Source: Dysgonamonadaceae bacterium
GTDB lineage: Bacteria; Bacteroidota; Bacteroidia; Bacteroidales; Azobacteroidaceae
Length of the DNA: 8,078 nucleotides
Reading direction: 5' to 3'
NCBI GenBank assembly: GCA_031287395.1
Contig: JAITTA010000077.1
Coordinates: forward strand, 1-8,078
Shown here: positions 1 through 6,333 of the stretch, piece by piece
Numbering within the stretch: the stretch's first letter is position 1
Layout of the letters: the number at the start of each line of letters is the position of its first letter
Position numbers and translations under genes: made by a program
Notes under the pieces: model-generated
Seen by the model: the letters and a program-made list of their open reading frames with translations, nothing else
Databases searched by the model: none
What the model was told of the DNA's origin: nothing

Positions 1-2258
1 CACATGACCGCGGTCGCAATGCTATTGAATGAATCATCCAACAATGTAATATCACTGGCCTCCTTGGCCACCGAAGTCCCGGAACCCATCGAAAGCCCTA
101 CCTGGGCAAAATTCAAGGCCGGAGCATCATTGGTTCCATCTCCTGTAACTGCCACAATTTCTCCGCATTGCTGTAAAAGCTGTACCAAGCGTTGTTTATC
201 GGTCGGACGGGCGCGACACATGATTTTCAATTTTTGCACTCGTTCCAGGGCTTCACTATCCGATAATGCTTCAAATTCCACGCCGGTAATAATATTGAAA
301 TCCGTATCAGACTCCATCCAGATACCTATCTGACGTCCGATTTCCTTGGCAGTACCGGGAGTATCCCCGGTAACGATTTTCACGTCAATCCCGGCATGGA
401 TGCATCTGGCAACGGCATCCGGGACATCTTCCCGTACCGGATCGGAAATAGCAACAATCCCCATAAACGACAGACCGCTTTCCACCAACTCTTTAATTCC
501 ACGGGATTCTGTTTTTTCCAACTCTTTATAAGCAAATCCCAAAGTGCGCATAGCCTGCTTCTGATATTCAAATAATTGTGCATCTATTGTTTCGCGAACA
601 GATGCAAAGTCCGAATCTGCATTTTCACGAACAGACACGAGGTCTGTCCGCTCATTTTCGCATAAATCCAATACAATTTCCGGCGCCCCCTTCACATACA
701 ATATGCGCTTGTTCAGAACCGGTGAATCCATAATGGTAGCCATGTATTTACGTTCGGTACTAAACGTCAGTTGTTCAATCACCTGAATACCATTTCTTAC
801 ATCCAGATAATTAATCTTGTTTTTATTAAGCCAGAAAAGCAAAGCGGCCTCTGTCGGGTTTCCAAGCGCTTTCGGCTTATTCGGATCGGTGAAATCCAGA
901 TAGGCCGTCGAATTGGCGGAAATGTTTTCAACAATTAACCGACTGAAATCATTATCTTGAAAAACCTGATGTTCCGGGACGGAAAAATTGGTACCGCTAA
1001 CCTGCATCCTGTTTTGAGTCAATGTTCCTGTCTTATCAGTACAAATAACGGTAGCGGCGCCCATCGTCTCACAGGCATGCATCTTCCGTACCAAATTATT
1101 CGTTTTCAACATCCTGCGCATACTTAAAGCCAGACTTAATGTGACACTCATCGGCAATCCTTCCGGTACCGATACGACAATCAGGGTAACTGCTACCATG
1201 AAATATTCCAGGATACGTCCGGCCGTTTCAATGGATATCCAGGAGGATGGTTCCAATGGTTTTATCTCCATGGTATAACATACTCCACAAAGGATTACAA
1301 ATGACAATACAGCCAATCCGAACCACAGAATCCACCGGCTCCTGCCGATCCATCCGGGTTGCCGGATATTTTTCTTTATTAATTTCAATCCATCGAAAAA
1401 AATAGGAAGCCAAATTTTTGAAAGAAAAATTCCAAATGCAAATAACACAGAACCCAATAGCATCAATTGGCTGAAAGTATATTTATACCCTCCAAGAAAG
1501 ATATCTTTTACAAACAGAGTAAAAAAAGTTAGGATTCCTAATGAAAACCCAACAACACTGATTACCTTGGCCAAAGTATCCAATTGTTTATTGAGCGGTG
1601 TTTCTTCGCCTGGTTTCATGGCGGATTCACGTGCCACCTTACCAAATTCGGTAACATCTCCGACTTCCGTCACCTCCATGGTACAATGTCCGTCAACCAC
1701 TGTTGTTCCTCTATATATCCTATTGGAAGGATAAGTGGCATAATCATCAAAATCGGCTTCAATTATAGTTTTTGAAATAACCGGTTCCCCTGTAAGGCTG
1801 GATTCATTGACCTGAAGGGAAATAGCTTCCAGTAATTTTCCGTCGGCAGGAATTTCTTCTCCGGTCTCCAACAAGACAATATCTCCAACAACAATCTCTT
1901 TTTTTGCTACTTCACAAATATTTCCATTCCGGATCACCTTAACTGCCGTATCATCATTCACCTGATTCAACAAGTCAAATTTCTTATTGGCATCCTGTTC
2001 AAACCAGAATCCAACTCCGGTGGCCAACAAAATTGCAAAAATAATTCCTAATGTTTCTACAAAATCCTGATGTACAAAAGACACAATCAAAGAAAAAAAT
2101 ACGGCTACCAATAGAATACGGATGATCGGATCATTAAACTTTTCAAAAAAAAGTTTCCAGACGGATTCTTTTTTAGGAGGGGTTAGAATATTAGAACCAT
2201 ATCGTTGCCGGTTTATTTGGACTTCATTATCTGTTAAACCCTTAAAATTTGATTTCAT
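1..2258 (-). CDS. Calcium-translocating P-type ATPase, PMCA type (3' end outside window)
   Basis: P2-type ATPase of the inner membrane, expected to pump Ca2+ out of the cytoplasm using ATP. The first 752 codons are present without a frameshift and the gene runs off the left edge, so the last membrane segments are missing. Landmarks: N-terminal GLT..EV...R..YG.N motif (7-23), M1 (45-62), M2 (66-86), actuator loop TGEP (156-159), M4 PEGLP (365-369, E366 being the expected Ca2+ ligand), phosphorylation site DKTGT with D408, ATP-binding KGAPE (K523), and hinge TGDGTNDAPA from T705. The sequence ACETMG just before DKTGT favours a calcium pump over heavy-metal or K+ pumps. Two additional hydrophobic stretches (264-288 and 309-328) lie between M3 and M4, and residues 539-560 are an 11-residue tandem duplication. 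The ATG at 2258 is chosen because the ATG four bases upstream (2262) hits a stop after six codons. Family is certain; ion specificity is inferred from similarity. Confidence 0.95.
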   Translation of the reverse strand, partial: MKSNFKGLTDNEVQINRQRYGSNILTPPKKESVWKLFFEKFNDPIIRILLVAVFFSLIVSFVHQDFVETLGIIFAILLATGVGFWFEQDANKKFDLLNQVNDDTAVKVIRNGNICEVAKKEIVVGDIVLLETGEEIPADGKLLEAISLQVNESSLTGEPVISKTIIEADFDDYATYPSNRIYRGTTVVDGHCTMEVTEVGDVTEFGKVARESAMKPGEETPLNKQLDTLAKVISVVGFSLGILTFFTLFVKDIFLGGYKYTFSQLMLLGSVLFAFGIFLSKIWLPIFFDGLKLIKKNIRQPGWIGRSRWILWFGLAVLSFVILCGVCYTMEIKPLEPSSWISIETAGRILEYFMVAVTLIVVSVPEGLPMSVTLSLALSMRRMLKTNNLVRKMHACETMGAATVICTDKTGTLTQNRMQVSGTNFSVPEHQVFQDNDFSRLIVENISANSTAYLDFTDPNKPKALGNPTEAALLFWLNKNKINYLDVRNGIQVIEQLTFSTERKYMATIMDSPVLNKRILYVKGAPEIVLDLCENERTDLVSVRENADSDFASVRETIDAQLFEYQKQAMRTLGFAYKELEKTESRGIKELVESGLSFMGIVAISDPVREDVPDAVARCIHAGIDVKIVTGDTPGTAKEIGRQIGIWMESDTDFNIITGVEFEALSDSEALERVQKLKIMCRARPTDKQRLVQLLQQCGEIVAVTGDGTNDAPALNFAQVGLSMGSGTSVAKEASDITLLDDSFNSIATAVM

Positions 2259-2323
2259 TCATCTATTGACTTAATTCTAAAAATAAACTCGATTCATTTG
2301 ATGTGCTTTTTTCTTTACGAAAA

Positions 2324-2331
2324 CAAAAATA
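2324..2331 (-). promoter_or_regulatory. Candidate Bacteroidetes -7 box upstream of the calcium ATPase
   Basis: On the minus strand this reads TATTTTTG, an exact match to the Bacteroidetes -7 consensus TAnnTTTG. It would give a leader of roughly 60 bases before the ATG at 2258. No TTTG -33 element is seen at the expected 18-21 base spacing, and the region is AT-rich, so a chance match is possible. It would allow the ATPase to be transcribed independently of rsmD. Confidence 0.35.
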
Positions 2332-2366
2332 GTAATATTAATCGAAAAAATATAGACCTGGTTGAT

Positions 2367-2404
2367 AAAAACAGTCTTTCTCCTGTTGTCGAGGAATCTG
2401 TTTT
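2367..2404 (-). terminator. Possible imperfect terminator hairpin downstream of rsmD
   Basis: The arms AAAACAG (2368-2374) and CTGTTTT (2398-2404) are perfectly complementary. Inside them TCCT (2381-2384) can pair with AGGA (2392-2395) around a 7-base loop, leaving an asymmetric internal bulge. Read on the minus strand the structure ends in a short T run, 18 bases past the rsmD stop codon. The stem is AT-rich and interrupted, so it would be weak. Together with the candidate promoter it hints that rsmD and the ATPase are separate transcription units. Confidence 0.35.
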
Positions 2405-2421
2405 GGAAAATACCTTTTCTT

Positions 2422-2958
2422 CTATAAGTATTGGAAAATACTGAAATTAACAGCGCCATAAACTCTTTTCTGACAAAAAAACGGCATTCCGGAAAAATCA
2501 TATTCTTTCGGATGTTCCATAATAAAAACACCACCGGAATTCAATAAGTTCCTTGACAATACCAATTCCGGCACTTCAGATAAATTTTTCAATGCATAAG
2601 GAGGATCGGCGAAAATGATGTCGAAAGTCTGCTTGCATGAGTGGAGAAACGTAAAAACATCACCTCTCACCGGAAAAAGATTTTCCGCTTTCAATTCCTT
2701 TTTTACTTTCTGTATGAAAGCATAATGAAACGGATCTTTTTCGACGCAAATCACCTCTTTACATCCCCTCGAAAGAAATTCAAAACCGATACTCCCGGTA
2801 CCGGAAAACAAATCCAAGGCAACCGAGTCGTCCGGATCTATCAGATTTCCAATAACATTGAAAATATTCTCTTTCGCAAAATCTGTTGTAGGATGCGCTT
2901 TGAAATTCTTCGGAACTTCAAAACGACGGCTTTTATATGTTCCGCTAATAATTCTCAT
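2422..2958 (-). CDS. rsmD: 16S rRNA (guanine(966)-N(2))-methyltransferase RsmD
   Basis: Cytoplasmic SAM-dependent methyltransferase that in characterised homologues makes m2G966 in 16S rRNA of assembled or late 30S particles. The protein has 178 residues, a normal family length. It shows the RsmD N-terminus MRIISG (1-6) followed by R11-R12 and the HPTTDFAKENIFN block (22-34). The Rossmann SAM-binding motif I is LDLFSGTGSIGFEFLSRG (48-65), the acidic end of strand 2 is VEKD (72-75), and the catalytic N-methylase motif IV is DPPY (118-121). It starts 46 bases after the stop of the DUF3822 gene and probably shares its transcript; that neighbour pairing is recurrent in Bacteroidota. No defects are seen. 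The identification rests on the order of motifs and the characteristic N-terminus, which distinguish it from other DPPY methylases. Confidence 0.95.
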   Translation of the reverse strand: MRIISGTYKSRRFEVPKNFKAHPTTDFAKENIFNVIGNLIDPDDSVALDLFSGTGSIGFEFLSRGCKEVICVEKDPFHYAFIQKVKKELKAENLFPVRGDVFTFLHSCKQTFDIIFADPPYALKNLSEVPELVLSRNLLNSGGVFIMEHPKEYDFSGMPFFCQKRVYGAVNFSIFQYL

Positions 2959-2970
2959 TGCCGGTTTTAA

Positions 2971-3000
2971 TATTCAATAAATACTTTTTAGTATTGAATA
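2971..3000. repeat. AT-rich inverted repeat between the DUF3822 gene and rsmD
   Basis: TATTCAATA (2971-2979) and TATTGAATA (2992-3000) are perfect 9-base inverted copies separated by 12 bases. An alternative inner pairing, AATAC (2980-2984) with GTATT (2991-2995), is also possible. It fills most of the 46-bp gap between the DUF3822 stop and the rsmD start. On the minus strand no T tract follows, so it does not look like an ordinary terminator. It could be an operator, an mRNA processing hairpin, or a chance AT-rich palindrome. Confidence 0.5.
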
Positions 3001-3004
3001 AATG

Positions 3005-3832
3005 TCATACATCACATAACGTAAGACACGTAAATTCAAGGGGAATATTCTGAATATCCACTTCCTGAAAATAGGCTGTCGCAGGAAAATTAACGGGAAT
3101 GACATGATGGATATAAGAAACAATTTCCTTCATTAACTTCACTTTTTCATACTTATCTCCCGCCACATAAATATAATCTTTGATTTGATCCAGTTTTAAC
3201 TGCTTCCAAATAAACAACACATAATACACGGCATCCTGTAACCGGTTAATTTCAAAGCAATTACAAAAAATAAAATTCCCTCTGGAAAAACATAAAACAT
3301 CCAACCGCTTATCTCTCAGGTTCACTATCAGTTGAGATGCAATTACCTCCTTCATTTTAAACTGATAATAAGTTATCAATGATGAAATCCGGTGAATGAA
3401 CCGGGCGTCAACAAACGATCGATTCAAAAACCGATAAATTTCTTCAGGCAATTTATGAATGACCACCATCTCCGGATAATGCAATTTCTGAGACAGAATT
3501 TTTCCGGTGGAATCGACAAAATTGTACTCTACAAAAGACTTTGCTTCATCTTCTTTGTACAATAATTCCGGGACAAAAGTAAACTCGGGGTAACCATTCA
3601 GAATGTAAATCTTTCTAAAAGAAGATGTCAGAAAAGGATTATCGAAGAAAAACCGTTTAAACGAAGAAAATGCATCCGAATCCCTATTCACCGGAATTTC
3701 ATAATAAAAATAAGAACTGTCGACAACGGGGTCATACAATGAAAATAAAAATCGGTACCGTTCTACCCCCAAAGTGAAGATATACCGCTCCGGATGACCC
3801 GTATCAATAATATCAGGGAACCGAATTTCCAT
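3005..3832 (-). CDS. DUF3822 family protein (conserved Bacteroidota rsmD neighbour)
   Basis: Function unknown. The N-terminal pattern, in which ERYIFTLGVERYRFLFSLYDP follows a short leader, the overall length (275 residues from this start) and the position directly upstream of rsmD fit the DUF3822 family of Bacteroidota. I recall that a structural-genomics member showed an actin-like ATPase fold; I cannot confirm that here and see no convincing nucleotide-binding signature. There is no signal peptide or membrane segment, so it is probably cytoplasmic. The region from about residue 150 to the end alternates strands and helices (for example the VNLRDKRLDVLCF strand pair). The frame stays open to an ATG at 3871, adding 13 residues. 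The ATG at 3832 is preferred because it matches the family N-terminus and overlaps the upstream small ORF by 20 bases rather than 59. The overlap suggests translational coupling. Family assignment is fairly sure; the role is not. Confidence 0.8.
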   Translation of the reverse strand: MEIRFPDIIDTGHPERYIFTLGVERYRFLFSLYDPVVDSSYFYYEIPVNRDSDAFSSFKRFFFDNPFLTSSFRKIYILNGYPEFTFVPELLYKEDEAKSFVEYNFVDSTGKILSQKLHYPEMVVIHKLPEEIYRFLNRSFVDARFIHRISSLITYYQFKMKEVIASQLIVNLRDKRLDVLCFSRGNFIFCNCFEINRLQDAVYYVLFIWKQLKLDQIKDYIYVAGDKYEKVKLMKEIVSYIHHVIPVNFPATAYFQEVDIQNIPLEFTCLTLCDV

Positions 3833-3962
3833 TTTCCTGTAAGTTATGTAACATTTCCTGTTTGATTTCATCGGACTTCATCCCTTGTCTGATGCTCACA
3901 ACACACATGTAGACAAGCAATAACACCACAACAAACAAAAGAATCCGAATAAATCGTTTCAT
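3813..3962 (-). CDS. Small single-pass membrane protein (49 aa), hypothetical
   Basis: I do not recognise this protein. The ORF begins MKRFIR and continues with an unbroken hydrophobic stretch (about residues 7-24, rich in L, V and I). It ends with a polar, charged tail of about 25 residues containing SDEIKQEM. The basic N-terminus predicts an N-in, C-out single span. Cys20 is not in a proper lipobox, so it is unlikely to be a lipoprotein, and no signal-peptidase site is apparent. It is the first gene of the minus-strand unit, and its end overlaps the start of the DUF3822 gene, which supports it being translated. In-frame ATGs further upstream (3971 and 4007) would add residues without membrane-protein character; 3962 is chosen because the basic start and hydrophobic core then form a typical N-terminal anchor. 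It could still be a non-coding leader. Confidence 0.6.
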   Translation of the reverse strand: MKRFIRILLFVVVLLLVYMCVVSIRQGMKSDEIKQEMLHNLQENGNSVP

Positions 3963-4035
3963 GTATCCCATATCTGAAATATCCTGCAAAAATAGCAAAA
4001 TAATCATTAACTTTACCGCAAATTATCAGAAACGC
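3963..4035. promoter_or_regulatory. Divergent intergenic region with candidate -7 boxes on both strands
   Basis: This 73-bp gap separates two divergently read units and must hold the promoter of at least one. On the minus strand, 3987-3994 reads TATTTTTG, an exact TAnnTTTG match 24 bases before the ATG of the small membrane ORF. On the plus strand, 4008-4015 reads TAACTTTA, a 7 of 8 match exactly 20 bases before the helicase ATG. No well-placed TTTG -33 element accompanies either box. The gap is too small for large independent control regions, so the two units may influence each other. Confidence 0.45.
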
Positions 4036-5451
4036 ATGCTGAGTAACTTTTTCCTCGAAAAAATAAAAAAAAATTTTCCCCATGTACCAACTCAGGAACA
4101 GGACATGGCTTTGAGTGAACTCAGCGAATTTATCTTCAACCGGGACAACGAATCCCTCTTTCTACTCAAAGGATATGCGGGAACAGGAAAATCATCGCTT
4201 GTAGGAAGCATTGTCCGCACAATGAATGAACTTGAACAGAAATCGGTGTTGTTGGCTCCTACCGGACGTGCGGCAAAAGTTTTTGCTTCGTATGCGGGAC
4301 AAAACGCTTATACCATCCATAAAAAAATTTACCGCCAGAAACTATTTTCCAACGAGCCCTCGGCCTCCGTTCCGGCAGATAACCTCCACAAGCACACATT
4401 ATTCATCGTGGACGAAGCGTCTATGATATCAAACGACGGTATGGACTCGTTTGTGTTCGGTTCCGGAAGACTATTGGACGACCTGATTCATTATGTTTAC
4501 AGCGGGGAAGGCTGCCGGTTGATTCTATTGGGAGACTCGGCTCAGCTTCCTCCTGTTTCCCAACCGGAAAGCCCCGCCCTGGATATTAAAACTCTTACGG
4601 GATACGGTCTTCACGTTAAAAGCATAACATTAACTCAAATCGTCCGGCAAGCGGAAATGTCGGGGATCCTGTGGAATGCAACAAAACTACGGAATGCCCT
4701 GGTTAAAGATCAGGTTAAAGTATTCCCAAAAATTGTTACCGGAAATTACCAGGACATCAAAGTCATTTCGGGAGATGAATTAATTGAAGCTTTGGACGAA
4801 ACGTATGGAAGAGACGGTATGGAAGAAACAATCATTATCTCCCGTTCCAACAAGCGGGCCAACATTTTCAATAACGGCATCCGCAACCGGATACTTTTCC
4901 GGGAAGAAGAACTTTCGTCCGGAGATATCCTGATGGTCGCAAAGAACAATTATTATTGGAATAAAGATGAAAAAAACCTCGATTTCATCGCCAATGGAGA
5001 CTTAATGGAAGTCCTGAGAATCCGGAAAAAACAAGAACTTTACGGGTTCCACTTTTCCGACCTGACAGTCCGGTTTCCCGACTACAACCTGGAGATGGAC
5101 GTAAAAGTCCTCATGGAAACCCTGCATACCGACGTTCCCGGCTTACCGAAGGAAATTGCCGACCGCCTGTTTTATTCCATATTGGAAGATTATGAAGACA
5201 TCTCAACCAAACGCGAAAAAATGAAAAAAATGAAAGTAAATCCATATTTCAATGCCGTACAAATTAAATATGCCTATGCTGTAACCTGCCATAAGGCCCA
5301 AGGAGGACAATGGAAAAATGTATTCCTGGATTTGTCCTATGTTCCCGAAGAATACCTCGGAGTGAATTTTTACCGTTGGCTTTATACTGCATTCACACGG
5401 GCTACCGAACGGATTTTCCTGATTAATCCGGCCAAAGAATTATTGGCATAA
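4036..5451 (+). CDS. ATP-dependent DNA helicase, Dda/RecD-like (superfamily 1)
   Basis: A 471-residue superfamily 1 helicase, expected to unwind DNA with 5'-3' polarity like Dda and RecD2, probably in repair or replication restart. Motifs in order: Q-motif region PTQEQ (18-22), Walker A GYAGTGKSS (46-54), motif Ia APTGRAAK (74-81), Walker B IVDEASM (124-130), motif III LLGDSAQLPPV (164-174), motif IV region with IVRQ (202-205), then the UvrD-C-like domain with motif V CHKAQGGQW (418-426) and motif VI YTAFTRA (450-456). All catalytic residues are intact. It lacks the long N-terminal part of RecD2 and is close to Dda in size. The frame is open back to an ATG at 3961, but that start would run into the divergent gene's start. 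The ATG at 4036 gives a natural N-terminus (MLSNFFLEK) just before the Q motif. It stands alone at the head of the plus-strand cluster. Confidence 0.92.
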   Translation: MLSNFFLEKIKKNFPHVPTQEQDMALSELSEFIFNRDNESLFLLKGYAGTGKSSLVGSIVRTMNELEQKSVLLAPTGRAAKVFASYAGQNAYTIHKKIYRQKLFSNEPSASVPADNLHKHTLFIVDEASMISNDGMDSFVFGSGRLLDDLIHYVYSGEGCRLILLGDSAQLPPVSQPESPALDIKTLTGYGLHVKSITLTQIVRQAEMSGILWNATKLRNALVKDQVKVFPKIVTGNYQDIKVISGDELIEALDETYGRDGMEETIIISRSNKRANIFNNGIRNRILFREEELSSGDILMVAKNNYYWNKDEKNLDFIANGDLMEVLRIRKKQELYGFHFSDLTVRFPDYNLEMDVKVLMETLHTDVPGLPKEIADRLFYSILEDYEDISTKREKMKKMKVNPYFNAVQIKYAYAVTCHKAQGGQWKNVFLDLSYVPEEYLGVNFYRWLYTAFTRATERIFLINPAKELLA

Positions 5452-5562
5452 TATTTTGAAATACAAAAAAAAAACGAAAGTTGGTCAAACCTCTGCATAA
5501 AATACAAATTAAAATCTCTCAATTTCCTCTATAAATAAAGGGAATATTTTTACCCAACACGC

Positions 5563-5592
5563 TTAGAATTCAAGGATTTTTATGTATGTTTG
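5563..5592 (+). promoter_or_regulatory. Probable Bacteroidetes-type promoter upstream of the 215-aa protein
   Basis: TATGTTTG at 5585-5592 matches the -7 consensus TAnnTTTG exactly. TTAG at 5563-5566 matches three of four bases of the -33 TTTG, with an 18-base spacer close to the usual 19. Transcription would start about 5 bases downstream, giving a leader of about 15-20 bases to the ATG at 5613. The rest of the 161-bp gap after the helicase is AT-rich and shows no other gene and no convincing terminator. Confidence 0.6.
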
Positions 5593-5612
5593 TCCCATAA
5601 ATTATTCCGAAT

Positions 5613-6260
5613 ATGTCTTTTAAAAGTCAAATAGAACAAGGACTGGAGCAAGTTCAGCAAATGCAGGAATTATACAGGCAGGTGCGGGAGGCCGAGATAT
5701 TGCCGCTTTCGTTCTTTAGTATGGCATACGATACATTGAAAAGTCTGACCGTATCTTTGCACGAAATGGAATCGACCCAACTGAATGCCATGCTGCAACA
5801 ATCCGCCAAACACGAATCGATGTTTGCCGGAATCAATTTGCTGTTAAGAAAACCCGAACCGGAAATAAATTTAGACGATTTTGTGAAATTAGACCCTTTA
5901 GAAGAACATCCTTCACAAGAAAAACAGGATTGTGAAACAATTGTTTCCAATGAAGAGCCAAATTTTCAAAATGAAAAAAAAGTTTTTCCATCCCAACAAT
6001 CGGCCGCTTTTTTAAATGATATAATCAGCAGGCAACTGGCTACGGATTTGCGAAAAATCATCAGTCTGAACGACCGTTTCCGTTTTCAGAAAGATTTGTT
6101 CAACGGAAATGTCGAACTGATGGACGATACCCTTGACCAGTTGAACGGATTTACATCCCTGAATGATACTTTGATTTTTTTAAATAATCATTTTAGTTGG
6201 AACTGGGAAGAAGAACCCGCTTCCGATTTCAAAATAATTCTGGAAAAAAAATTTTCATAA
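5613..6260 (+). CDS. Conserved hypothetical protein, two-domain, cytoplasmic (215 aa)
   Basis: I do not recognise a named function. The sequence divides into three parts. The N-terminal part (about 1-78) is strongly helical and Q/E-rich (EQGLEQVQQMQELYRQVREAE), fitting a coiled coil or dimerisation helix. A polar, acidic, proline-containing linker (about 79-128) follows and is likely disordered. The compact C-terminal part (about 129-215) contains DLRKIISLNDRFRFQKDLF (145-163) and a tryptophan-bearing segment FSWNWEE (194-200). This C-terminal module resembles one I associate with uncharacterised Bacteroidota proteins. No signal peptide, membrane segment or enzyme motif is visible. It has its own probable promoter and lies 73 bases upstream of rsmI. 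The helix-linker-domain build suggests an adaptor or scaffold, but that is only inference. Confidence 0.85.
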   Translation: MSFKSQIEQGLEQVQQMQELYRQVREAEILPLSFFSMAYDTLKSLTVSLHEMESTQLNAMLQQSAKHESMFAGINLLLRKPEPEINLDDFVKLDPLEEHPSQEKQDCETIVSNEEPNFQNEKKVFPSQQSAAFLNDIISRQLATDLRKIISLNDRFRFQKDLFNGNVELMDDTLDQLNGFTSLNDTLIFLNNHFSWNWEEEPASDFKIILEKKFS

Positions 6261-6268
6261 TTAAGTTA

Positions 6269-6290
6269 TATGTTTTAAATTATATGTCTG
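6269..6290 (+). promoter_or_regulatory. Weak candidate promoter upstream of rsmI
   Basis: Two near-matches to TAnnTTTG, TATGTTTT (6269-6276) and TATGTCTG (6283-6290), lie in a short direct repeat with the core TTATATGT. Each matches seven of eight positions. No -33 TTTG is found at proper spacing. The second would give a leader of about 40 bases to the rsmI ATG. rsmI may instead be read through from the gene upstream. Confidence 0.25.
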
Positions 6291-6333
6291 GCTTATGCAC
6301 GACAAAACCTAAAACTTAAAATCGAAAACTCAT

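Noticed and set aside
346..531. Plus-strand open frames within 1-2258, also at 4-333 and 1584-1775
   Set aside because: They are antisense to an intact, motif-complete calcium ATPase reading frame and show no domain or start-site support.
2242..2262. Six-codon ORF (ATG at 2262) overlapping the ATPase start, considered as an upstream regulatory peptide
   Set aside because: Too short and AT-rich to separate from chance; it has no attenuator-like hairpin or regulatory codons.
2277..2534. Minus-strand open frame of 85 codons overlapping the 3' end of rsmD and the intergenic region
   Set aside because: Most of it is an out-of-frame reading of rsmD, followed by AT-rich intergenic DNA giving a Phe/Ile/Lys-rich product with no domain character.
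3832..3871. 13-residue N-terminal extension of the DUF3822 protein starting at 3871
   Set aside because: It overlaps the small membrane ORF by 59 bases and precedes the part that matches the family N-terminus. It is not excluded, only less likely.
5538..5554. GGG...CCC mini-hairpin as a terminator for the helicase gene
   Set aside because: Only a three-base GC stem with an AT loop and no following T tract; too weak to call.
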